Below are positions 47,901 through 55,139 of a DNA stretch of 64,000 nucleotides, in pieces. Location of the stretch: the NCBI RefSeq assembly GCF_903181435.1, contig NZ_CAEUHO010000001.1:2170001-2234000 (forward strand), in the 5' to 3' direction. Numbering within the stretch: the first letter of the stretch is position 1; each line of letters begins with the position of its first letter. The notes beneath the pieces are model-generated. The model saw nothing but the letters and a program-made list of their open reading frames with translations. It did no database searches and was not told the origin of the DNA. Source of the DNA: Bacteroides acidifaciens (lineage in GTDB: Bacteria; Bacteroidota; Bacteroidia; Bacteroidales; Bacteroidaceae). The translations under genes and the position numbers were made by a program.

Positions 47901-48189
47901 ATTTCAGTCTGGCTACGGCAGGAACACTAATCGTATAATTTCCATTAATATCGGTAATGGTTCCTTCCGTTCCGCCTACCACACTTATATTCACGCCAAT
48001 CAACGGCTCGCCCGTGGCATCAACCACTTGACCTTTCACTTTCTTCTGAGCCTGCGCCACCACTTGGCTATCGTTCATATTCGTATCGGCCCATGCCTTT
48101 GAAACAGGACAAAGTCCCAGCATTAATCCTAACGCAAACACTGCTGTCTTGTTAGGTCGCGAATTAAAAATTAATCCTCTTCGTTTCAT
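44953..48189 (-). CDS. SusC/RagA-family TonB-dependent outer-membrane transporter
   Basis: A 1078-aa receptor that imports oligosaccharides with energy from TonB. Order: signal peptide, a carboxypeptidase-regulatory beta domain (about 52-125; VKGQVVDATGEPLIGVNISV, TDINGNYTISVPAVARLKFS), TonB-box-like EVLDEVVVVGYGSQKKETLTG, a plug domain (LQAMQGQVPGVTITRNSAAP; PSDIQSINFLKDASAAIYGS), then the 22-strand barrel ending in TFGLNLTF. There is no N-terminal STN domain, so it lacks the signalling extension that SusC proteins controlled by sigma/anti-sigma pairs usually have. It follows the sigma-factor gene after 127 bp. Confidence 0.96.
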   Translation of the reverse strand: MKRRGLIFNSRPNKTAVFALGLMLGLCPVSKAWADTNMNDSQVVAQAQKKVKGQVVDATGEPLIGVNISVVGGTEGTITDINGNYTISVPAVARLKFSYIGYKDQIIDVAAQTVINVKLQEDSEVLDEVVVVGYGSQKKETLTGAVTVVSDKMLKNKGTMSSPLQAMQGQVPGVTITRNSAAPGDESWGLKLRGSVSANNAEPLIVIDGVAYDGVNALRNINPSDIQSINFLKDASAAIYGSRAAGGVVLVTTKQAKEGKARIEYSGSYTYKMVGLQPELMSMNEWANAVLQTCQNDGQPDSYSWVKYAKMALANEGKYIDLDHSANPFAPSYSDVMDFVFMDTNWQDVLFGNSYSTQHDLAISGGTEKNLYRLSVGYMYDDSNLKWGNNNNQRFNLRLTNKLKVFDNFAIESVIAYNRQDQVAPSQLNRTLTSSYPQPGLPASTIDGKPYSWGTWLSPIWFAELGGDNKLKVSEINISEKFTYNINKHLDVVANLGYNSGVASRDIKKMAITSYNYAGTKINTKADGYKQEESSYEKTSSRTDFYSMTGYVDYHNTFAQHHNVSAMVGAQYELKEYDYFGVSVKDIQNSLETVNGAGLINLTDKHGTKWHEAVMSYYSRLNYNYKSKYLLEVNMRYDGSSKFKPENRWDFFYGISGGWRITEEAFMKNIKWLNDLKIRLSYGEVGNQSGIDRYDGTQFYKFESQSGAYIGPNKGTIIDTNGKIASLGREWERIKNYNLGLDFSLLNSRLTGTAEVYMKRNDNMLINISYPGVLGDNAGMSNNGKFKSHGWEVMLNWSDKIGKDFTYHVGGTYSFNTNKLTDIGAVSVLKSGFVDKQQGYPLNSIFGLRYAGKAQTEEERQKYLYRFLTGNTIGLTEQNFRLGDNMYADVNNDGKLDQNDIVYLGTDDPKISFSFNVGAEWKGFDLSLVFQGAAKRTIFRTGDNNGNEIWRIPMKALYLNTSNQSVGNTWSPDNRGAHYPTYSNKNEINDYNYQASSWSVEDGSYIRLKNVTLGYNVPSAFLAKTKAISSCRVYVAGADLWEYSKINDGWDPEASRKVTAAGRFPFVRTVTFGLNLTF

Positions 48190-48316
48190 AAAATTAAATT
48201 TGAGGTTTAAAAATAGTATTTATTTCTTGTTTTCTAAAATTAAATGAGGCATCGGGATGTCTCTTCATAGATTCTTTTTCCATAAGCACAAAGGATTATA
48301 TATTAAATAAATAAGA

Positions 48317-48832
48317 TTAAATACATTTTCTGAAGAATTCACGCATTTCGCGACGACCTATAAATAAGTGGTTCTCTACCGTACGACGGCTGAGTTGCAT
48401 TTCTTCCGCTATTTCGGCAGATGACTTGTCTTCATAACGACTCAATGTGTAGACTATCCGACGCTGTTCGGGGAAGAGTGCAAGTTGCCGCTGTTCAACG
48501 GAAGCCAAATCGTCGGCAATAATCGTTTCTTCCGTCTCATTGGACGAGGTAACGGCAAAGTCATACATATAGCTGTCTATCTCCTGCTTCTTATAATAAC
48601 GGCGGATGTAATCGGTTACTATATTGCGTGCAATGGTGAACAGGAAATACTTCACTGTATCCGGACGAAGCATTTGCTTATAGTCCAGCAGACGTACGAA
48701 TACATCTTGAGTTAAATCCTCAGCTTCGTAGCGATGAGTGATACGATAAGTAATATAGGTAAGAATCACCTGGTAATATTCTTTATAAGAATTGGTGATA
48801 ATGCTGTCGGAAGTGTTAGTCGTTGTATCCAT
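48317..48832 (-). CDS. ECF-type RNA polymerase sigma factor, no anti-sigma gene adjacent
   Basis: A 171-aa sigma-70 group 4 protein. Region 2: YRITHRYEAEDLTQDVFVRL and KYFLFTIARNIVTDYIRRYY. Region 4: LALFPEQRRIVYTLSRYEDK and SSAEIAEEMQLSRRTVENHL, followed by FIGRREMREFFRKC. This is the type that controls host-glycan PULs together with a FecR anti-sigma and an STN-bearing SusC, but here no anti-sigma gene is found on either side and the SusC lacks STN. The start at 48832 is preferred to a TTG/ATG frame 24 codons upstream, because the upstream part overlaps the -7 box. Confidence 0.9.
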   Translation of the reverse strand: MDTTTNTSDSIITNSYKEYYQVILTYITYRITHRYEAEDLTQDVFVRLLDYKQMLRPDTVKYFLFTIARNIVTDYIRRYYKKQEIDSYMYDFAVTSSNETEETIIADDLASVEQRQLALFPEQRRIVYTLSRYEDKSSAEIAEEMQLSRRTVENHLFIGRREMREFFRKCI

Positions 48833-48863
48833 AATACTATCTTTTTCGGTTTTAATCACGATG

Positions 48864-48871
48864 CAAATATA
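48864..48871 (-). promoter_or_regulatory. -7 box of the sigma-factor gene
   Basis: Minus strand TATATTTG, consensus match, 32 nt before the ATG at 48832; no clear -33 box. Confidence 0.5.
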
Positions 48872-49282
48872 AAGGGGATTCCGAAGATAACAGCCGGAAA
48901 TCAAGGCGTATCAATCTCATCGAATCGAGATAGACTTCTTTTAAATTATACCATTCATTATCAGAATATTACATTTATATTTCATTGAGTCTCATTTTAT
49001 AAAATGAGACTCAATTATCCCCATTTAGAGAATCTTGGAGAACATTTCTGATAACTCGCGGTTATTTAGCAAAGCATAGCACTACAAGTCAGGTTTGTAT
49101 TCAGGAAAATAAGCCTATCAATGGCCTTCCAATAATTCGTAATCAATAATTACTATATAAATGTTTTCGAATTAACATTTGATATGACAGTAACAAATTA
49201 CATATATGAAAGTTAACTTCGTAGACAAAATCAGCATAAAATACTATATATCAATCAATTAAGCAAGTACCTTGCTAAAAAG

Positions 49283-49614
49283 TTACTGCCACAACTGTCA
49301 ACTGCCAACTATGGGCTTATTTAGTTGATAAATATAGCTATGTTAAAAGGGTATTTGTATTCAAATATTACTTTTATTCATTTTTATCGCATACTATCCT
49401 ATATTTCTCTGCAAAGCAGCAAATAATCAATTTATATAAACATTATACATAACAAAAGGCTACTGCCAAAAAATTAATAAATGAAATATTCTATAGTATT
49501 TAGCCGAATCACAAAAATAGATAGCTAATTGATTATCAACAAACTACAAAGACATAGGAAGAAAATCTACTGACAAACAAGCCCATAGTTGGCAGTTGAC
49601 AGTAGTGGCAGTAG
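49283..49614. repeat. MITE-like element with 36-bp inverted ends
   Basis: The left arm 49283-49318 and the right arm 49579-49614 are reverse complements at 34 of 36 positions; core ACTGTCAACTGCCAACTATGG. They enclose 260 bp of AT-rich DNA without a gene; a fragment GCTACTGCCAAAA recurs inside (49459-49471). The arrangement is like a miniature inverted-repeat element sitting in the 880-bp gap between the sensor/AraC regulator and the sigma factor. No clear target duplication seen. Confidence 0.7.
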
Positions 49615-49785
49615 AAAATGCGGCCATAAGTAGTGCAAAATACATACAAAAGCGGATTAAAATCCAAGCAAGTACAAGAGTAAAGCAAAACAAGTGCAAG
49701 AAAGAAGATAAACAAGTAGAACATTTGGGTAAATCAAGTACTGGATATCAGTGAAAGATGTACATGAAACCGATAAAAGAAGTAC

Positions 49786-52659
49786 TTACTCTTCTTTGGC
49801 AGTTCCACCGATGCTACGGATATATTCGTTCGGAGTGACTCCCGTACTCTTTTTGAATGACCGGAAGAAAGAAGCACGTGAGCTGAATCCGCAAAGTTCT
49901 GCCAATGCGGTTAACGTATAGCGGGAATAGTGGCTGTCCTCTACCATTTTCTTGAATTGAGCGACGCGGTATTCATTGATAAAGTCGTAGTAGGACTGGT
50001 TCAGATACTGGTTCAAAAGATACGATAACGAATGTGAAGAAGTATCCAATGCGGAAGCCAGGTCACCCATTTTCAAGTCGGGATTAATATAAGGCGTTTC
50101 TTTCTCTACATAAGTCACCAGTTTCTTATGAAGCTCTTTGCATTCCTCTTCAGTCAGCCTGTTGGTCTTATACTTCTCTTCGGTAGCGACGGACGGTTGT
50201 TCAGAAATCACTTCCGGTTGTTCGGCAATCGTTTCCGGCTGTTCGGTAATCGTTTCCGGCCGTTCCGTTACTTGTTCTTTCCGGGATATTTCCTCAGCCG
50301 GTGTAGAAACCACCTGAGCGGGAGAGGGAAGCAAGCGGCGCATACGTTTCCAGACATAATAGCGTATAAAGGCTACAATTCCTATGATTAATAAGATAGA
50401 AAGCATCCATCCCCACCAAGGAATCATAGGACGTACCGTCACTTGACAGGTAGCTTCCGAATGTTCATTTCCCGGAAGGCGGACACGGAATGTATAAGTC
50501 CCGGCAGGAAGTCCATAATAAGAGACTTCGTTCTGCGCAGCCAATAGTTTCCAGTCCTTATCAATCCCTTCCAACTGATATTCGTACAGCAAGGCAGAAG
50601 GCAATCCGTAGGCAAAATCCGTAAAGCAGAAGGTCAGATTATTCTGATTATATTTCAAGGACGAACCGGTAAAGGAAACACCGTTAGCCAATATATCCGT
50701 TAATACTATCGGACGCGCCTTGCCACGTACTTCATCCACACGCTTCGGGTCGACGTAAATCAATCCTTTGGTATTGCCGAACCATAGTATTCCTTTATCG
50801 TCTTTATAGGCAGCCCCGTTGGTGAAAGTGGGTCCCGGCACTCCGTCATTGAAAGTGAAAGCGTCATACTCCTCCCCTTCTTTCCTTATACGCAGCAAAC
50901 CGTCATTACAGCCTACCCACAACCAACCTTGATTATCCTCTACAATCGCCATCAGCGAATTGTCAGGAAGCGTGGAAAATACGGACTGGTTACGGAAACG
51001 GTCCATTGTCAGCGTAGACGTAAACAGACTCCCTTTCTCACGGATAAAATAAAGGTTATGTTCGGAGTCTTCATAAATCGTCCGTACTTTGTCCTTGTTC
51101 ACGAATCCTTCAGGAAAGACATTGGAACGCAAGCTCTGGGAAGCCGGGTCATAAATACACATACCGGTTTCTGTGGCAATCCACCCTTTGCCAGTAGAGT
51201 CAAAACTGACCTCATATACATTGCCTTCCGGCAGTTGGGAGTTGGCACTGGTAAAGTGCTTAATCTGTTTTGCCTGTCCATTATAGCTGAACAGTCCTTG
51301 CGAAGTGCCTATCCAGAGATTTCCTTTTGTATCCGGTTTCACACAGAAGATATGTCCTTTCTGAAACAGTTCTGCATCTCCATCTCCTCCCTGGGCAAAA
51401 TATTTTAGGGATAACGTCTCCGGATTCAATACCATCATGCCACCGCCATACGTACCGATATAATATTCTCCTTGATAGAAGCTGATGGTCAGTATCAAAT
51501 CCGAGGTCAGAACGGGTTTTACAAAGCTTTTCACTGTTCCCGTAGCTTCGTTTATATAGAACAAGCCGTCGCGTGAACCGATAACTTTCTCTTGCCCCCT
51601 GCTTATGAAAGAGCGGATGGAAAGATTTGCCGAATGGAACGAAGGCGGATAGGCATACGTACGGAAAAGTCCGTTCTGGTAGAGTGAATAATCCAAGCCT
51701 GCCTGGAAATGTCCTACCCATACGGCACCTCTGTCATCAACGAGCAAGGAGTAGACGGAATTACTGCGAATCCCTTCCTTATCGCTTACATCATGATAGA
51801 AACGACGCGTCACCTGCTGGTCTTTATGTGAAAGGAAGTGGACGCCATTGCCGTCGGTAGCTATATAGACGGTTTCTTTTCCATCACTGGAGATGTCGGA
51901 GATAACATCGCATCCTAAAGATACGGTATGGGAGAATGCCTTTTTCTTCATATCGAAACGTACTACCCCCTGGCTCATTGTCCCCAAGTAGAGCGTCTCC
52001 CCGATACGGGTAAGGCAACGGAAGTAATCGGCTTCGGGCACATTCTCCTGAAAATGCCAGGAATCAATCTTTCCGTCTTTCAATGAATAGGAGAACAGTC
52101 CTTGCACCGTAGCCAACCACAGTGCGGTTTTATCTTCATTCAGACAAATATCCATGATTCTGTTACAGGCAGCCAACATATTCCGGTCGGTCAATACTTG
52201 GAGCAACTGCCCGTCTTTATGAATGAACAAGCCTTTCTCCGTACCGATATAAAGAATATCTCCATCCGGAAGTAAGGTATTTACAGCAAAATCTATCTTT
52301 TCGGGAACAATTCTCTCCAACTGGCCGTTCGCACGATTCAGACGCCAAAGTCCGATACCATTTCCCACCCAAAGTTGCTTATTGGCGGTTTCCGTGACTG
52401 TATTAACACGCTTTTTTCTTCCGGACTCAATGCCTCGGAATTCAAAATGGCGTACTTTCACACCATCGAAACGGTCGAGACAGTTATCCGTCCCTAACCA
52501 TACAAAACCTTCGGAATCTTTATAAATGGCATTGACCAACAGTCCGGACAGCCCGTCGGACATGACGACATTACGGAATGTGTAATTCTGGGCTTGCAGT
52601 TCCATACCACAAACCCAATATATTAATATAAGAATCAGATATTTAATCGTGTTCTTCAC
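49786..52659 (-). CDS. Membrane sensor with reg_prop/Y_Y_Y periplasmic domain and cytoplasmic AraC HTH, no kinase or receiver
   Basis: A 957-aa regulator. Leader (1-23), then about fourteen 'regulator propeller' repeats (e.g. GFVWLGTDNCLDRFDGVKVR, KGNLWIGTSQGLFSYNG, GWLWVGCNDGLLRIRKEG) forming two beta-propellers up to about residue 660, a Y_Y_Y domain (about 670-740; YEYQLEGIDKDWKLLAAQNE), a membrane helix (about 745-770; WWGWMLSILLIIGIVAFIRY), a Gln/Glu/Pro-rich linker (about 778-856) and an AraC-type double HTH (about 857-957; ELCGFSSRASFFRSFKKSTG). The architecture is that of a hybrid two-component system with the histidine kinase and receiver missing: length 957 versus the usual 1300-1500. 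Likely sensor for the PUL, acting directly across the membrane. Confidence 0.88.
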   Translation of the reverse strand: MKNTIKYLILILIYWVCGMELQAQNYTFRNVVMSDGLSGLLVNAIYKDSEGFVWLGTDNCLDRFDGVKVRHFEFRGIESGRKKRVNTVTETANKQLWVGNGIGLWRLNRANGQLERIVPEKIDFAVNTLLPDGDILYIGTEKGLFIHKDGQLLQVLTDRNMLAACNRIMDICLNEDKTALWLATVQGLFSYSLKDGKIDSWHFQENVPEADYFRCLTRIGETLYLGTMSQGVVRFDMKKKAFSHTVSLGCDVISDISSDGKETVYIATDGNGVHFLSHKDQQVTRRFYHDVSDKEGIRSNSVYSLLVDDRGAVWVGHFQAGLDYSLYQNGLFRTYAYPPSFHSANLSIRSFISRGQEKVIGSRDGLFYINEATGTVKSFVKPVLTSDLILTISFYQGEYYIGTYGGGMMVLNPETLSLKYFAQGGDGDAELFQKGHIFCVKPDTKGNLWIGTSQGLFSYNGQAKQIKHFTSANSQLPEGNVYEVSFDSTGKGWIATETGMCIYDPASQSLRSNVFPEGFVNKDKVRTIYEDSEHNLYFIREKGSLFTSTLTMDRFRNQSVFSTLPDNSLMAIVEDNQGWLWVGCNDGLLRIRKEGEEYDAFTFNDGVPGPTFTNGAAYKDDKGILWFGNTKGLIYVDPKRVDEVRGKARPIVLTDILANGVSFTGSSLKYNQNNLTFCFTDFAYGLPSALLYEYQLEGIDKDWKLLAAQNEVSYYGLPAGTYTFRVRLPGNEHSEATCQVTVRPMIPWWGWMLSILLIIGIVAFIRYYVWKRMRRLLPSPAQVVSTPAEEISRKEQVTERPETITEQPETIAEQPEVISEQPSVATEEKYKTNRLTEEECKELHKKLVTYVEKETPYINPDLKMGDLASALDTSSHSLSYLLNQYLNQSYYDFINEYRVAQFKKMVEDSHYSRYTLTALAELCGFSSRASFFRSFKKSTGVTPNEYIRSIGGTAKEE
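50192..50275. repeat. Four tandem 21-bp repeats inside the regulator gene
   Basis: Four in-frame copies of a 21-bp unit (TCCGGnTGTTCGGnAATCGTT-like; boundaries 50192, 50213, 50234, 50255, end 50275) encode 7-residue repeats of the type T-I-T/A-E-Q/R-P-E in the linker just after the membrane helix. Loss or gain of a unit would change linker length without breaking the frame. Confidence 0.85.
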
Positions 52660-52693
52660 TTACAACTGCTTCCTTTCATATTAAACATGTGCA

Positions 52694-52701
52694 CAAACAT
52701 A
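52694..52701 (-). promoter_or_regulatory. -7 box of the sensor/AraC regulator
   Basis: Minus strand TATGTTTG, consensus match, 35 nt before the ATG at 52659. Confidence 0.5.
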
Positions 52702-52745
52702 CATAAAAATCTCCAAAAGAGCACATTCCTTTTCCTAAAAAAGTA

Positions 52746-52789
52746 GCCCCTTCGCATTTGTTGTACATGACAAACAAATACGAAGGGGC
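52746..52789 (-). terminator. Terminator after the heparinase-type lyase gene
   Basis: Arms 52746-52762 and 52773-52789 (GCCCCTTCG(C/T)ATTTGTT and complement, 16 of 17 pairs), followed on the minus strand by TACTTTTTT. It separates the upstream lyase/glycosidase run from the regulator gene. Confidence 0.85.
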
Positions 52790-52821
52790 GGGATTATTTA
52801 CTCAATGCTATTGAAAATTTA

Positions 52822-55095
52822 TTAATATTTGACTTTCACATTAGAGCTGTTATATACAACAGGAAGCCTATTTCCATTCACAACAACAGCTACAGGCTTC
52901 TTTTTACTCCTAAAACTGGCATTTATCTTCGGCTGTCCGTCTATCCAAAGATTGAGTTTCTTTTCTTCTTCCTTTTGGATAACGAATAACTTAGCCAAAG
53001 AAGAAAAATAGGTTTCCTTATCGCGCCTTAATGCACTGCCATGACAGATAAAGAAATCTTTGGCGTCTTTGGCTTCCGTTCCTTCGGGATAAGAAACTGC
53101 AAACATATAGGCATCTGTCATCCAGCCGTCCGGCATAATCCATGAGTTGCTGTGCATCAGTCTGCCATCTGCCAACTGGTTAATATACAAGTCAGTCACT
53201 TTACCTTTGTGACGGATACGAAGTCCAATCCAATCTTGTCCTTCCCGCCGTTCCATTTGTGGCAAGTCTTTTTCATTGGGAGTCTCCTTTAATATAATAG
53301 CTGTCAGCCCTTTTACACGATTGACTTCTGCCGGCAAATGGAATGAATAATAGGTTTCAGTGCCTTTCAAGTCTTCAGTTGGAGCCTGTATTTCTTCCCA
53401 ATACAAATCCTCCGGATAGTCGTGTACAAAATCAGACTTAGCAAGCAAACGGGGATAAAGAGGACGAATCACAACGGAAGAATTACCATTCGTCACATTC
53501 ACGTCAACTCCCGACTTCTTATAAGTCCCGTTGGTATGCCACAGCCATTCAAAACGGCCAACCTTATGCGTCTTTAAATCATCAATCATATAAATCACAT
53601 TATCCATCCAAAGGAAATGGCGGAAATTACGGCTGAAATTATTAGATACAGGACCTGTTCCATTAGCCAGGACATATTTCACATTTCCCGCATCCAGAAG
53701 ATGATGCAAATATCCTCTCAAAGTAGAACCGCCGTACTGCTGCTCACGAGGTTGTCCCTCTCCATTAAACAATACTACATTATGCGCTTGGCTTTGAAAG
53801 AAATAATTTCGATAAGCAGGATTAGGATACCAACAGTTTCCCCCGTCTTTAATAATATCTACCCCTTTATGAAAGATAATAAATGAATTGGCATCTGCGT
53901 GAGAATGATTCCATGTATGACCGCTTTTTACTGCCAACATAGTAGCATTCTTTTCCCACGAATTACGCATCGTAGCCCAACCAAAATCTGCAAATAATTG
54001 GGAAGTCGGCAGTTGAGGGACAGCGGGCGCCTTACTCAAATCAGGAGTGTAAAGGAAGCCCATGGGACGATTCAAGAAAAAGCCATCACGATGTTGTCCT
54101 TGTTCCACCTGGGATATATACCACAAAATAGTTGGATCTTTCATCCCCAATGCATACAATAGCATCATACTGGATTCTGCCGATACATTTTTATGGCTAT
54201 CTCCAAAATTCAAACTATGCAGCATACCCGTACGTGGGTAGCAGACTTGTGAGAAGTAACTCGGCAATTTTGCCAATTGAGGAATATCACCCGGATTCTG
54301 TCCGGGATGAGTGTTTATCCAAGCTATCCTAAACAACAAAGCTTCCTGAATACCAAAGTTGGCGTAATTCAGACTTTCATACATTCCGCCGGCCTCATCA
54401 AAACTCTTTGCTTTCTGTTGCAATACATCACCGGCAAAGTCGAACCATTCGGGAAGAGATTCGTGAAGTTGCTCCACCCATTCTTTTACTTCGGGAAGTT
54501 CATTTTGAAGACTCAAAGCCAATATTCCACCCTGACAAACACAGGAGGTCCACCAGTTATGTCCCATCGAATTCAATGAGTGAATACGGGTCGGCTCCAA
54601 CAACCAGTCTCCCAATGCCGGTTCCACGGCTAACCGTTTCAATCCTTCGGCTATCTTTTTTCTTTCTGAAGAAGACATGACATTGTATGCAGCATCATAC
54701 CCCACTGCGGAAAGAAAACTCTTATGAGCCATACCCAGTTGTGAACGCCATGCAGGAATACGTGCCATCATTTCCACATCTCCCCATGATTCGGCTTCCA
54801 CAGCTTTCAGGAGGATTTCTTTGATTGCGTCTGCATACTCCTTATTATCAGTCATCAAATAAGCTAACGACAAATAGTCTAATCGATTAAAATCTTTCTT
54901 TTGCAAAGCTTCATCTGCTGTTTTCTTAATATCTCCCCATGCTTCCTGCAATTTAGGTTCATGCTGCATACGCTGTTTCACTTGCTGTATGCGTTGTGGA
55001 GTATACAGTAATGAAGGATGATTTATTTTTTGTGCTTGTATATATAATGAAGAAACACACAAAAAACAGATAACAGCAATAATAGTTTGTTTCAT
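52822..55095 (-). CDS. Heparinase II/III-type polysaccharide lyase
   Basis: A 757-aa exported protein (leader MKQTIIAVICFLCVSSLYIQAQ). N-terminal alpha/alpha toroid (about 30-370; RIHSLNSMGHNWWTSCVCQG, EAGGMYESLNYANFGIQEAL with probable Tyr of the active site, LHSLNFGDSH) and a heparinase II/III beta-sandwich (about 375-700; SGHTWNHSHADANSFIIFHK with catalytic His, QAHNVVLFNGEGQPREQQYG). These are the landmarks of lyases cutting uronic-acid polysaccharides such as heparin, alginate or chondroitin. The exact PL family cannot be fixed by eye. It lies 44 nt after the hydrolase fusion gene, and a terminator follows. Confidence 0.83.
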   Translation of the reverse strand: MKQTIIAVICFLCVSSLYIQAQKINHPSLLYTPQRIQQVKQRMQHEPKLQEAWGDIKKTADEALQKKDFNRLDYLSLAYLMTDNKEYADAIKEILLKAVEAESWGDVEMMARIPAWRSQLGMAHKSFLSAVGYDAAYNVMSSSERKKIAEGLKRLAVEPALGDWLLEPTRIHSLNSMGHNWWTSCVCQGGILALSLQNELPEVKEWVEQLHESLPEWFDFAGDVLQQKAKSFDEAGGMYESLNYANFGIQEALLFRIAWINTHPGQNPGDIPQLAKLPSYFSQVCYPRTGMLHSLNFGDSHKNVSAESSMMLLYALGMKDPTILWYISQVEQGQHRDGFFLNRPMGFLYTPDLSKAPAVPQLPTSQLFADFGWATMRNSWEKNATMLAVKSGHTWNHSHADANSFIIFHKGVDIIKDGGNCWYPNPAYRNYFFQSQAHNVVLFNGEGQPREQQYGGSTLRGYLHHLLDAGNVKYVLANGTGPVSNNFSRNFRHFLWMDNVIYMIDDLKTHKVGRFEWLWHTNGTYKKSGVDVNVTNGNSSVVIRPLYPRLLAKSDFVHDYPEDLYWEEIQAPTEDLKGTETYYSFHLPAEVNRVKGLTAIILKETPNEKDLPQMERREGQDWIGLRIRHKGKVTDLYINQLADGRLMHSNSWIMPDGWMTDAYMFAVSYPEGTEAKDAKDFFICHGSALRRDKETYFSSLAKLFVIQKEEEKKLNLWIDGQPKINASFRSKKKPVAVVVNGNRLPVVYNSSNVKVKY

Positions 55096-55139
55096 GGTAC
55101 TTAGTCTATTCTATATATAATCAGTTACAATATTATTCT

